Below, in pieces: positions 44,107-55,089 of a stretch of 64,000 bases of DNA (position 1 is the first letter of the stretch; each line of letters begins with the position of its first letter). The stretch covers positions 251,233 to 315,232 of the forward strand of contig JBAZXW010000001.1 in the NCBI GenBank assembly GCA_041659605.1, read 5' to 3'. The position numbers and the translations under genes were made by a program. The DNA comes from Solimonas sp041659605. GTDB taxonomy: Bacteria > Pseudomonadota > Gammaproteobacteria > Nevskiales > Nevskiaceae. A model generated the notes under the pieces. That model worked only from the letters and a program-made list of their open reading frames with translations, did not search any database and had not been told where the DNA came from.

Positions 44107-44972
44107 TCGATCTGCGCCAGATAGCGCTCGCGCGCCGCGCGCGCCCGCTCGAACAGCTGCTTGACCTCGTCCCAGCGCGACTCGCGCATCATCGTGCGGA
44201 TCTGCTGCAACTCCTCGATCTGGCGGTCGAGCAGGGTGCCGACCGCAGCGGCGTTCGCGCGCACGATGTCGTGCCACATCTGCGGCGAGCTCGACGCGAT
44301 CCGCGTGAAGTCGCGAAAGCCGCCGCCGGCGTTCGAGAAGATGTCGTGATCCTTGTCCAGCTGCGCGAGCATGTCGACGAAGCTGTACGCGAGTACATGC
44401 GGCAGATGCGAGGTGGCCGCGAAGATCGCATCGTGGCGGCGCGCGTCCATCTCGACCACGCGCGCGCCGGTCGCTTCCCACATGCGCGTGACCAGCGCCT
44501 TTGCCGCCAGATCCTGCGCCTCGTGCGGCGTGACGATCACGCGATGCTTGCGGAACAGATCCGACTGCGAGTTCGCCACACCGCTCTTCTCGGTGCCGGC
44601 GATCGGGTGGGCGGCGACGAACCGCGGCGGCAACTGCCCGCAGACGGACACGACGTCGTCGAGCACCGACTGCTTGGTGCTGCCGACATCGGTGAGGATC
44701 ACATCGCGCTTGCACGCCGGCAGGCACTCGCGCAGCGCCTCGGCGGTATGCAGCACCGGCACGGCCAGCACGACCACGTCAGCGTCGCGCACCGCGCCGG
44801 CAGCGGTCTCGTGCGCACGGTCAACAACGCGCAGGCGCTGCGCCGCTTCGCGCTGCGCCGGATCAGGGTCGTAGCCGGCAATGTGGCCGACAACGCCGGC
44901 ATGGCGCAGCGCACGCGCCAGCGACCCGCCGATCAATCCCAGTCCGATGACCGCGAGCCGCTGCGCGATCAT
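44103..44972 (-). CDS. tyrA: Prephenate (arogenate) dehydrogenase
   Basis: TyrA oxidatively decarboxylates prephenate toward tyrosine. The 289-residue protein has the NAD motif VIGLGLIGGSLARAL (residues 8-22), VGSTKQSV, the catalytic-histidine segment HPIAGTEKSGVANS and THLPHVLAYSF-like SHLPHVLAYSFVD. The ATG at 44970-44972 overlaps the hisC stop (ATGA). It has no chorismate mutase domain; that activity is in PheA. It is coupled at both ends within hisC-tyrA-aroA. Confidence 0.94.
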   Translation of the reverse strand: MIAQRLAVIGLGLIGGSLARALRHAGVVGHIAGYDPDPAQREAAQRLRVVDRAHETAAGAVRDADVVVLAVPVLHTAEALRECLPACKRDVILTDVGSTKQSVLDDVVSVCGQLPPRFVAAHPIAGTEKSGVANSQSDLFRKHRVIVTPHEAQDLAAKALVTRMWEATGARVVEMDARRHDAIFAATSHLPHVLAYSFVDMLAQLDKDHDIFSNAGGGFRDFTRIASSSPQMWHDIVRANAAAVGTLLDRQIEELQQIRTMMRESRWDEVKQLFERARAARERYLAQIE

Positions 44973-46102
44973 CCCGCCAGCGCCTCCTTCAGTGCGGCGA
45001 GGAAGCGATCGTTCTCGGCCTCGGTACCGACGGTCACGCGCAGGAAAGTCGGCATGCCGTACGAACCCATCGGCCGCACGATCACGCCGCGTTCGAGCAG
45101 CCCTTGATGAACCGGCTTGGCATCGCGGTGGAAATCCACGGTGACGAAGTTGGCCTGCGACGGCAGCACGCGCAGACCGAGCGTCTGCAACTCGCGCGTC
45201 AAGCGCGCGCGTTCGCGCGTGTTCAGGTCGACCGAGGTGCGCACATGCCCCTGATCGTCGAGTGCGACCTCGGCAGCCAGCAGCGCAAGGCTGTTGTTGT
45301 TGAACGGCTGGCGCACGCGGTTGAGCAGATCGGCAACGTTCGGGTGCGAGAACGAGTAGCCGACGCGCAGGCCCGCGAGGCCGTAGACCTTGGAGAACGT
45401 GCGCGCGACCAGCAGATTCGGGAACCGGTCCAGCCAGCGTCGTGTATCGGGCCGCAGCGCCGGATCCTGGTACTCGAAGTAGGCTTCGTCGAGCGCGACG
45501 ATGACGTGCTCCGGCACCTGTCGCAGGAAATCCTCGATCGCCTGCGGTTCCAGCCAGGTGCCGGTCGGATTGTTCGGATTGGCGACGAACACGAGCGCAA
45601 CGTCGGGCCGCTCGCGCAGCACGCGCGTGAAGGCCGCCATGTCGTGGCCGTAGGGCATCGCATCGTCCGCCGGTCGCGCCGGCACCACCACGCTCTCCGC
45701 CGATTGCGACTGCGCCGCCAGCGGATACACCGCGAACGCATATTCCGAGAACATCACCGCGCGGCCGGGACCGGCGTAGACACGCGCCAGGAATTCGAGG
45801 ATGTCGTTCGAGCCGTTGCCCAGCGTGATGCACTCGGGCGCGACGCCGTACATCTGCGCCAGCTTCTGCTTGAGCCGGTGGCCGCTGCCGTCCGGATAGA
45901 GCGACAGGTTCTGGCTCGTGAGCGCGTCGGCCAGAGCGGCCTTGACCCTCGGACTCATGCCCAGCGGGTTTTCGTTCGACGCGAGCTTTATCGCGCTCTT
46001 GACGCCCAGACGCCGCTGCAGCTCTTCGATCGGCATGCCCGGCGTATACGGCTCGATGCCCAGGATGCCGGGTGCCGCGTGTTGGAGAAGTGCCTGTTTC
46101 AT
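44969..46102 (-). CDS. hisC: Histidinol-phosphate / aromatic aminotransferase
   Basis: This PLP aminotransferase of the HisC2 type probably acts on imidazole-acetol phosphate and aromatic keto acids. The 377-residue protein shows YTPGMPIEEL, LASNENPLGMSPRV, LGNGSNDILE, ANPNNPTGTW, DEAYFEY and the PLP-lysine motif FSKVYGLAGLRVGY. The ATG at 46102 matches the length ahead of the conserved Y-x-P-G; another at 46114 is possible, and neither has a clear ribosome-binding site. Location between pheA and tyrA points to a role in phenylalanine/tyrosine synthesis. Confidence 0.92.
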   Translation of the reverse strand: MKQALLQHAAPGILGIEPYTPGMPIEELQRRLGVKSAIKLASNENPLGMSPRVKAALADALTSQNLSLYPDGSGHRLKQKLAQMYGVAPECITLGNGSNDILEFLARVYAGPGRAVMFSEYAFAVYPLAAQSQSAESVVVPARPADDAMPYGHDMAAFTRVLRERPDVALVFVANPNNPTGTWLEPQAIEDFLRQVPEHVIVALDEAYFEYQDPALRPDTRRWLDRFPNLLVARTFSKVYGLAGLRVGYSFSHPNVADLLNRVRQPFNNNSLALLAAEVALDDQGHVRTSVDLNTRERARLTRELQTLGLRVLPSQANFVTVDFHRDAKPVHQGLLERGVIVRPMGSYGMPTFLRVTVGTEAENDRFLAALKEALAG

Positions 46103-46126
46103 GGCGGTGATCATGAACAAAACGGA

Positions 46127-47227
46127 TCAGACGACGGCGCGCGGATACGAGCCCAGAATCTTGAAGAACGCCGCCGCCGCGCTGACTTCTTCCAGCGCCT
46201 TGCGCACGTCCGGCGCGCTGGCGTGACCTACGAAGTCGATGAAGAAGTAGTAGTCCTGCGCCGCCGAACCGCGCACCGGGCGCGACTCGATGCGGGTCAT
46301 GTCGAGACCCGCGTTCGCCAGCGGCTGCAGCAGCCTGAGCAGCGATCCCGGCTGATTGCGGTGACCGGACAGCACAATCGAGGTGATGTCCTGGCCGGTC
46401 GTCGCGGGGTCCTGCTTGCCGAGCACGAGGAAGCGCGTCGTGTTGTTCGGATCGTCCTCGATGTTCGAGGCCAGGATGTTGAGCTGGTTGATGCGGCCGG
46501 CCTGAAGGCTCGCGATCGCCGCGACGCCCCCGCCCTCCGCGCGCGCCTGCGCCGCGGCCTGGCCGTTGCTGGAGACCGTTTCACGAATCGCCCTGGGCAG
46601 CTTGGCATCGAGCCACTTGCGGCACTGCGCGAAGGACTGCGGGTGCGAGTAGACCTTGGTCACCTCGCCCAAATCAGTGGCCGCCGACAGCAGGTGGTGA
46701 TGCACCGGCAGCATCACCTCGCCGCAGATGCGCAGCTTGGTGAATACCAGTTCATCGAGCGTGTGGCTGACGACGCCTCCGGTCGAATTCTCGACCGGAA
46801 CGACGCCGTAGTCTGCCGCGCCGCTTTCGACTTCGCGGAAAATCTCGTCGATCGCATGCGTCGGACGCGCGCGAACGCTGTCGCCAAAGTGCTTGAGCAC
46901 CGCGGCCTGGGTGTACGTGCCTTCGGGCCCGAGGTAGGCCACGGTCAGCGGCGATTCCAGCGACAGGCATGCCGACATCACTTCGCGCATCAGCCGGGCG
47001 ATGACCTCGTCGGTCAACGGACCGCCGTTGGCCTGATTGCGCGCGATCACGGCGCGCAGCACCTCGGCCTCGCGCGACGGACGGTAATGGTCGCCGGTAT
47101 CGCCCATGCGCTGCTTGATGTGCGCGATCGTCTGCGCAATGCGCGCACGCCGCGAAATCATCGACTGGATCTGTTCGTCCAGCGTATCGATCTGCTGGCG
47201 TGCCTGGGCCAGTTCGTTCTGCGTCAT
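46127..47227 (-). CDS. pheA: Bifunctional chorismate mutase / prephenate dehydratase
   Basis: PheA converts chorismate to phenylpyruvate. The 366-residue protein has an AroQ chorismate mutase domain (residues 1-90, LAQARQQIDTLDEQIQSMI), the prephenate dehydratase domain (about 93-275, VAYLGPEGTYTQAA, PVENSTGGVV, the catalytic TRF in NNTTRFLVLG) and a C-terminal ACT regulatory domain with SGHRNQPGSLLRLL and the ESRP phenylalanine-binding motif. A TACAAT hexamer at 47256-47261 could serve as its own -10. It lies 77 bases after serA. Confidence 0.95.
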   Translation of the reverse strand: MTQNELAQARQQIDTLDEQIQSMISRRARIAQTIAHIKQRMGDTGDHYRPSREAEVLRAVIARNQANGGPLTDEVIARLMREVMSACLSLESPLTVAYLGPEGTYTQAAVLKHFGDSVRARPTHAIDEIFREVESGAADYGVVPVENSTGGVVSHTLDELVFTKLRICGEVMLPVHHHLLSAATDLGEVTKVYSHPQSFAQCRKWLDAKLPRAIRETVSSNGQAAAQARAEGGGVAAIASLQAGRINQLNILASNIEDDPNNTTRFLVLGKQDPATTGQDITSIVLSGHRNQPGSLLRLLQPLANAGLDMTRIESRPVRGSAAQDYYFFIDFVGHASAPDVRKALEEVSAAAAFFKILGSYPRAVV

Positions 47228-47304
47228 GTGAGGGTCGGAAACGGCAGGGAGCGCGATTGTACGCAGTTTTGCGCCACGCTCCCCGCCGGCCATGACCTAC
47301 CGCA

Positions 47305-48480
47305 TCAGCGCGCCGGAATCACCCGCACCGCCAGCACGCCCTGGATCGAACGGAGCTCGGCGGCCGCCTCGTCGGACACCGGCGAATCGACGTCGACGAT
47401 CGTGTAGGCGAGATCGCCACGCGACTTGTTGAGCAGGTCGGCGATGTTGAGCGAGCGCTTGGCCAGCGCCGTAGAGATCTGACCGACCATGTTCGGCACG
47501 TTTTCGTTGACGACGCACAGACGGGTCTTGCCCGGCAGCTGCGGCAGCACGGCCTCCGGGAAGTTGACGGAATTGCGGATGTTGCCGGACTCCAGGAACT
47601 CGCGCAGCTGGTCTGCAACCATCACCGCACAGTTGTCCTCGGCCTCGGCGGTGGACGCGCCCAGATGCGGCGTAGCGATCACGCGCGGATGTCCCTTGAG
47701 CGCATTGGACGGAAAATCGCATGCGTACGCATGCAGCTTGCCGTCGTTGAGCGCCTCGATCACCGCGGTCTCGTCAACGATCGCCTCGCGGGCGAAATTG
47801 AGGACGACGCCCTGCTTCTTCATCAGCTTGATGCGGTCGGCGTTGATCAGCTTGCGCGTGGCGTCGAGCAGCGGCACATGCACCGAGATGAACTGCGACT
47901 TGGCCATCAGATCATCGACCGACAGGGCCTGGCGCACGCCGGAGTTGAGCTGCCAGGCGTTCTGTACCGTCATCGCCGGGTCATAGCCGTAGACCGTCAT
48001 GCCCAGTTCGAGCGCCGCATTGGCGACCTTGACGCCGATCGCGCCCAGGCCGATCACGCCCAGCGTGCGCCCCGGCAGTTCGAAGCCGACGAACTTTTTC
48101 TTGCCGGCCTCGACGGCCTCGTGCATCGCCTTGTCGTCGCCGTCGAGCTTCTTCACGAAGTCGAGCGACTGCGGGATGTTGCGCGCGGCGAGGAGCAGGC
48201 TCGCGAGCACCAGCTCCTTGACCGCGTTGGCGTTCGCGCCGGGCGCGTTGAACACCGGCACCCCGCGCTTGGACATGGCCGCGACCGGGATGTTGTTGGT
48301 GCCGGCGCCGGCGCGGCCGATCGCCTTGACCGAGGACGGGATGTCGAGCTTGTGCATATCGGCCGAGCGGACGAGTACCGCATCCGGATGCGCGATTTCG
48401 GAGGCGATCTCGTAGTTCTCGCGCGGCAGGCGCTCGAGACCGTTGATCGAGATGTTGTTGAGGGTCAGAACCTTGAACAT
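47305..48480 (-). CDS. serA: D-3-phosphoglycerate dehydrogenase
   Basis: SerA oxidises 3-phosphoglycerate in serine synthesis. The 391-residue protein is the short, ACT-containing type: NAPGANANAVKELVLASLL, the NAD motif LGVIGLGAIGVKVAN (about 139-153), NFAREAIVD, ATPHLGASTAEAEDNCA and a C-terminal ACT domain (about 317-391). It follows serC by 21 bases; the pair serC-serA ahead of pheA gives a serine/aromatic operon. Confidence 0.95.
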   Translation of the reverse strand: MFKVLTLNNISINGLERLPRENYEIASEIAHPDAVLVRSADMHKLDIPSSVKAIGRAGAGTNNIPVAAMSKRGVPVFNAPGANANAVKELVLASLLLAARNIPQSLDFVKKLDGDDKAMHEAVEAGKKKFVGFELPGRTLGVIGLGAIGVKVANAALELGMTVYGYDPAMTVQNAWQLNSGVRQALSVDDLMAKSQFISVHVPLLDATRKLINADRIKLMKKQGVVLNFAREAIVDETAVIEALNDGKLHAYACDFPSNALKGHPRVIATPHLGASTAEAEDNCAVMVADQLREFLESGNIRNSVNFPEAVLPQLPGKTRLCVVNENVPNMVGQISTALAKRSLNIADLLNKSRGDLAYTIVDVDSPVSDEAAAELRSIQGVLAVRVIPAR

Positions 48481-48501
48481 GGATGATTTCCTATGAACTG
48501 A

Positions 48502-49584
48502 TCAGGCTTTGGTACGAGCGAATTCCTTCATGTAGTCGACCAGCGCCTGCACGCCTTCGAGCGTCATGGCGTTGTAGATCGACGCGCGCATGCCGCCGAC
48601 CGAGCGGTGGCCCTTGAGGCCGGACAGGCCGGCGGCCTTCGCGCCCTTGAGGAAGTCGGCATCGAGTTCGGCATTGGCCAGCGTGAACGGCACGTTCATG
48701 CGCGAGCGGTTCTCCTTCTTCACCGGGTTGCGATAGAAGGACTGTGCGTCGATGTAGTCGTACAGCAGCGCGGCTTTGCGCGCGTTGCGCTCGCCGACCG
48801 CCTGCAGGCCGCCGTTGTCCTTGATCCACTTGAACACCAGGCCCGACACGTACCAGGCGAAGCACGGCGGCGTGTTGAGCATCGACTCGCTGTCGGCCAT
48901 CAGCTTGTAGTCGAAGATGCCCGGCGTGCTCGGCAGCGCCTGGCCGATCAGATCTTCGCGCACGATCGCGATGGTGATGCCCGACGGGCCGATGTTCTTC
49001 TGCGCGCCGCCATAGATCAGACCGTACTTGGTGACGTCGATCGGCCGCGACAGGATGTTCGAGGACATGTCGGCGACCAGCGGCACGCCGTTCGTCTCCG
49101 GTTCTGCGTGGAACTCGACGCCGTGGATGGTCTCGTTGGGCGTGATGTGCACATAGGCCGCGTTCGGGTCCAGCTTCCAGCTCGATGGATCCGGAATGTG
49201 CGTGAACTTGTCGGCCTCGCTGCTCGCCGCGATGTTGACCTTGGCGTACTTGCCGGCCTCCTTCGCCGCCTTCTTGCCCCAGTCGCCGGTCAGCACGTAG
49301 TCGACGCCGGTCTTGCCGCGCAACAGGTTCATCGGCACATAGGTGAACTGGCCGGTCGCGCCGCCCTGCAGGAACAGCACCTTGTAGTTCGCGGGGATGT
49401 TGGCGATCTCGCGCAGCGTCTTCTCGGCGTCCTGGGCGATGCTCATGAACTCCTTGTCGCGGTGCGACATCTCCATCACCGACATGCCCGAACCCTGCCA
49501 GTCGAGCAGTTCGGCCTGGACTTGCTGAAGCACCGCGAGCGGCAGCGTTGCGGGACCGGCGCTGAAGTTGATTATGCGTTTCAT
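48502..49584 (-). CDS. serC: Phosphoserine aminotransferase
   Basis: SerC transaminates 3-phosphohydroxypyruvate for serine and also serves pyridoxal phosphate synthesis. The 360-residue protein shows INFSAGPATLPLAVL, MEMSHRDKEF, FLQGGATGQFTYVP, DMSSNILSRPID and the PLP lysine in YGGAQKNIGPSG. An AAGAGG ribosome-binding site precedes the ATG. In Pseudomonas serC follows gyrA directly; here about 2.6 kb holding a pseudokinase and a VapBC pair lies between them. Confidence 0.96.
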   Translation of the reverse strand: MKRIINFSAGPATLPLAVLQQVQAELLDWQGSGMSVMEMSHRDKEFMSIAQDAEKTLREIANIPANYKVLFLQGGATGQFTYVPMNLLRGKTGVDYVLTGDWGKKAAKEAGKYAKVNIAASSEADKFTHIPDPSSWKLDPNAAYVHITPNETIHGVEFHAEPETNGVPLVADMSSNILSRPIDVTKYGLIYGGAQKNIGPSGITIAIVREDLIGQALPSTPGIFDYKLMADSESMLNTPPCFAWYVSGLVFKWIKDNGGLQAVGERNARKAALLYDYIDAQSFYRNPVKKENRSRMNVPFTLANAELDADFLKGAKAAGLSGLKGHRSVGGMRASIYNAMTLEGVQALVDYMKEFARTKA

Positions 49585-49628
49585 GTCAGCCTCTTGGGAA
49601 ACAAAGTTGATGTAACGAAAGATGTCGT

Positions 49629-50027
49629 CTACGCCCAGCGTTCGACGTCGAGATTGGGCACGGCGGCAAACACCTGCGTGCGGTCGGTGACCAGCACCAG
49701 CTGGTGCGCCAGCGCGGTGGCCGCCTGCAGCAGATCGAGCGCCGCCAGCTTGTCGCCGGCCGCCTGCAGGTAGGCGCCCAGATTGACCGCGTGCTGCGCC
49801 TCGGCTGCGCCGAAGTCGAGCACCTTCACCGCCGACAGGAATTCCTTGAGCAGCTTGCCGTAGCGCGCCTGCCCGCGCGGCTGCAGGCGCAGCGCAGTCT
49901 CCGCTTCCATGCGTGCGACCACGGAGACCGCGACCTCGGTTGGCTTGAGTTGCGCCAGGCGCAGAACCACCGGCAAGCGGCCCTTCACCACCGCGGCCAG
50001 CGTGTCCGAGTCGAGCAGATATTTCAC
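49629..50027 (-). CDS. vapC: PIN-domain toxin, VapC family
   Basis: VapC toxins are PIN-fold ribonucleases that cleave tRNA or rRNA. The 132-residue protein starts KYLLDSDTLAAVVKG and keeps the four acidic metal positions: D6, E41 or E43 in RMEAET, D98 in ALDLLQAATAL and D115 in VTDRTQVF. The likely start is a GTG (50025-50027) overlapping the antitoxin stop (GTGA), the usual coupling in vapBC. It lies between the kinase-like gene and serC, and serC begins 44 bases after it. Confidence 0.88.
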   Translation of the reverse strand: MKYLLDSDTLAAVVKGRLPVVLRLAQLKPTEVAVSVVARMEAETALRLQPRGQARYGKLLKEFLSAVKVLDFGAAEAQHAVNLGAYLQAAGDKLAALDLLQAATALAHQLVLVTDRTQVFAAVPNLDVERWA

Positions 50028-50275
50028 CAGCGCACCTCGGCCTCGGCCGGAAGCACCTCGCGCCAGGCCTGGAAGTCCAGCGTGTCCTCCGTCAGCTCCG
50101 GCGCCGGGTTGCGGAAATGCGCACGCAGCGCCTCGGGCCAGTCGCGCTCTTCGTTCCGCGCGAGCCACTCCTGCGCCGCCGTGACGATGATGCGATTTCG
50201 CGTCATGCCGGAGCGCTCGACGGCTTGATTGAGCCGCGCCAGTGTCGCCTCGTCGAAATGGACGCTGAAATTCAT
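50024..50275 (-). CDS. vapB: Ribbon-helix-helix antitoxin of the VapBC pair
   Basis: The 83-residue protein has an N-terminal ribbon-helix-helix (MNFSVHFDEATLARLNQAVE through MTRNRIIVTAAQEWLAR, residues 1-41) for DNA binding and dimerisation, and a C-terminal acidic tail likely to wrap the toxin. It is directly followed by, and overlaps, the PIN toxin. A palindrome lies in the spacer of its predicted promoter, as expected for autorepression. The -10 is six bases from the ATG, suggesting a leaderless message. Confidence 0.85.
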   Translation of the reverse strand: MNFSVHFDEATLARLNQAVERSGMTRNRIIVTAAQEWLARNEERDWPEALRAHFRNPAPELTEDTLDFQAWREVLPAEAEVRW

Positions 50276-50281
50276 ACGGCG

Positions 50282-50310
50282 ATTCTCACCTAACAGGTCA
50301 TGTTAGTCAA
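50282..50310 (-). promoter_or_regulatory. vapBC promoter with palindromic operator in the spacer
   Basis: On the minus strand TTGACT (50305-50310), a 17-base spacer and GAGAAT (50282-50287) form a promoter. The spacer contains the perfect palindrome CTAACA-N5-TGTTAG (50290-50306). Bound antitoxin would block RNA polymerase. Six bases separate the -10 from the vapB ATG. Confidence 0.65.
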
Positions 50311-50381
50311 CAAAACCGCGCGCACACCTGCAGATCAAGGGACTATCGGCCCACCCGAAACCGCGGACCCGTCAATCCCGC

Positions 50382-52085
50382 TCAGCGCAGCATGCGCACG
50401 ACGCAGCCGTTGCTGTCGATCAGGAAGGCAAAACGCCGGCCGTCGTCCGTGCGCATCGGCGGCGTCTGCAGACGGCCGTCAGCGAGCCGGGTGACATCCT
50501 CGAACTTGGCGATATCGCCATAGGTGAAGTCACGCCCGCCGAACAGCACGGAGACATGACCATCGCGGCTGCAGCGCGAGCGTTCAAGCGCGAGTTGCTG
50601 CGCATGCTCGAGGCGGCGCCGCTCTTCTTCGGCCTTGGCCAGGGCCGCGGGATCGATCGGCTCGGCGATCGGCGAGGTCAGCGAAGCCACCTCGACACCG
50701 CCCGGACGCGCCGCTGCCGCCGGCGGAACCGTCCGCGGCAGCGGTGTGGCAATCACGGGCCGCGCGGTGGGCTCGGCGGCGGCGACCACCGTGGCGCGGG
50801 CCTGCGGCGGTGGCGCCGCAGCCGCGGTCGGCCCAGGCGTGGCGACTGCCGGACGCACCGCGACGGTCTGCACCGCAGGCGTTGGCGGCGCAGACGCCTG
50901 GACTGCGCCGGTCGCCGGTTCTGACGCGACCCCGTCCCCGGATTCGGCGTCGAAATTTCTCACCACGGCCTCGCTCAGGCCAGCCGCACCCCCCGCCTCG
51001 GCCAAAGACGTTGCGACCAGGCGCGATGAATCGGCAGAGTCCGCCGCCAGTACTGCGTCAGTCGCCGGCGCGGCAGCGAGCGGCTCCGGCGGCGGTGCCG
51101 GTCGCAGCACCCACCAGGCACCGAGGCCCACCGCAACCAGCATGGGCACGCCGGCCAGCATCCACAGCGGTCGCCGTGCTTCTGCGGGAGAAGTCGACGC
51201 GACCTGTCGCGGCATCGGCGGCGTGTGCAGCGATGCGCGCCAGTGCTCGACGCCGGGCCAGCGCGCGGCCGGATCGAGTGCCAACGCGCTTTCGATCGCC
51301 GAAGCCGTCGACTCGCGGACACGCCCCGTCGCCAGCGCCGCCAGCGGCAACAGCGCTGCGCCTTGAGCCCGCTGCTCGGCCGAGGGTGGCGGCTGACCGC
51401 TGATGGCGTGATAGGCGATAGCCGCGGCGGCGTAGAGATCGGCAGCCGGCGTGGGCGTCGCGTCGGCACGGTGTTCCTCGGGCGCCGCGTAAGGCTCCGG
51501 CATCACGCTGTGCAAGGTGCGCGCGTGGAAACGCAGCGGTGCCCGCAGGCTGCCGAAACCACCGATCACACTGCCGCCATCGTCGCCCACCCAGATCTGC
51601 TGCGGGCTCAGCGCGCGATGCAGCAGCCTGGCGTCTCGCAGGGCGCCGAGCGCGTCGAGCAGGTCCAACAGCAGCCGGTCCGCGCGCTGTTCGTCGAACG
51701 CGACATGGCGCGCAAGCAGGCTTTGCAGGCCGGTGGCGGCGAGCGACGGTGACGCGTGCCACGCCGTGCCGTGCGCCTCGAAGGCGGACAGGACCGGCAG
51801 CAGTGCCGGGTGCTGGACCGCTGCGAACTGGCGGGCGCGCTCAAGGTAATTGCGCGTCCACCAGCGCAGTGCGACGCGGTCTTCGGCGTCCAGCGCTTCA
51901 ACCTCAATGCCGTTCGCGCCGCGCCGCATGAACTCCGGAGCAAACAGCTCGTGCAGCAGCACGGAGCCCTGCACCGCGTGCTGCGCCCGGTAGCGAAAAC
52001 CGTAGTCGTCCTGATCCAGCAGGCGCTGGATCACATACTCCCCGACCTGGGTGCCCGCCGGCAGCGGCGTCCCTTGCACACTCAT
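50382..52085 (-). CDS. Membrane-anchored serine/threonine kinase-like protein (predicted pseudokinase)
   Basis: The 567-residue protein has a Hanks-type kinase fold (about residues 14-285), one membrane helix (about 307-327), a long Ala/Pro-rich periplasmic linker and a C-terminal domain (about 500-567) with two cysteines. The kinase catalytic residues are lost: there is no glycine-rich loop in VIQRLLDQDDYGFRYRA, the ATP lysine position reads His45 in VLLHELF, HRD is HRA (157-159), the following Asn is Gln163, and DFG is GFG (176-178). The structural APE (201-203) remains. It should therefore bind or scaffold rather than phosphorylate. It starts about 120 bases after gyrA. Confidence 0.8.
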   Translation of the reverse strand: MSVQGTPLPAGTQVGEYVIQRLLDQDDYGFRYRAQHAVQGSVLLHELFAPEFMRRGANGIEVEALDAEDRVALRWWTRNYLERARQFAAVQHPALLPVLSAFEAHGTAWHASPSLAATGLQSLLARHVAFDEQRADRLLLDLLDALGALRDARLLHRALSPQQIWVGDDGGSVIGGFGSLRAPLRFHARTLHSVMPEPYAAPEEHRADATPTPAADLYAAAAIAYHAISGQPPPSAEQRAQGAALLPLAALATGRVRESTASAIESALALDPAARWPGVEHWRASLHTPPMPRQVASTSPAEARRPLWMLAGVPMLVAVGLGAWWVLRPAPPPEPLAAAPATDAVLAADSADSSRLVATSLAEAGGAAGLSEAVVRNFDAESGDGVASEPATGAVQASAPPTPAVQTVAVRPAVATPGPTAAAAPPPQARATVVAAAEPTARPVIATPLPRTVPPAAAARPGGVEVASLTSPIAEPIDPAALAKAEEERRRLEHAQQLALERSRCSRDGHVSVLFGGRDFTYGDIAKFEDVTRLADGRLQTPPMRTDDGRRFAFLIDSNGCVVRMLR

Positions 52086-52204
52086 CCGGTACTCCCACCC
52101 GCGGCCCGGACCGCCTTTCGCGGTCCGCCCCTGGCACGCGGGACTTGGCCCGATGGTAGGGGTATTCCTCGGCCCGGAGGAACCGGGAAAGCCCCTATAT
52201 GGAC

Positions 52205-54921
<2,717 letters not shown>

Positions 54922-54925
<4 letters not shown>

Positions 54926-54960
54926 GTCGGGCAGTCATATCGGGCAGTCATGTCGGGTAC
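54922..54960. repeat. Three tandem 13-bp units over the gyrA start codon
   Basis: TCATGTCGGGCAG (54922-54934), TCATATCGGGCAG (54935-54947) and TCATGTCGGGTAC (54948-54960) are direct repeats. On the gyrA strand each unit offers an ATG (54925, 54938, 54951). Because 13 is not a multiple of three the ATGs are in different frames; the outermost opens a nine-codon frame whose TGA overlaps the gyrA ATG. Confidence 0.9.
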
Positions 54961-55011
54961 GCGCCGGTGCGCCTGGAGCGGCCGGCTTTCGGTCGAAAAT
55001 CGATCGGATTG

Positions 55012-55029
55012 CGCGCCTGAAAAGGCGCG
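55012..55029. promoter_or_regulatory. Hairpin in the presumed gyrA leader
   Basis: CGCGCC (55012-55017) and GGCGCG (55024-55029) pair around TGAAAA. It lies about 85 bases before the gyrA start in the 165-base gap to mtnA. An A/T-rich stretch at 55031-55055 may hold the gyrA promoter, but I see no good -35/-10 pair. A GGCCCC/GGGGCC inverted repeat at about 55060-55075 follows the mtnA side. Confidence 0.35.
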
Positions 55030-55089
55030 TCTATTTGTCGATAAATCTTAACACGTCCGGCCCCTCGGCCGGGGCCTCTAGGGCCCGAT

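Noticed and set aside
42754..44727. Possible TyrA-AroA fusion suggested by a 657-codon frame ending in AroA
   Set aside because: The extension reads tyrA in the wrong frame. TyrA itself ends with a TGA that overlaps the aroA GTG, so the proteins are separate.
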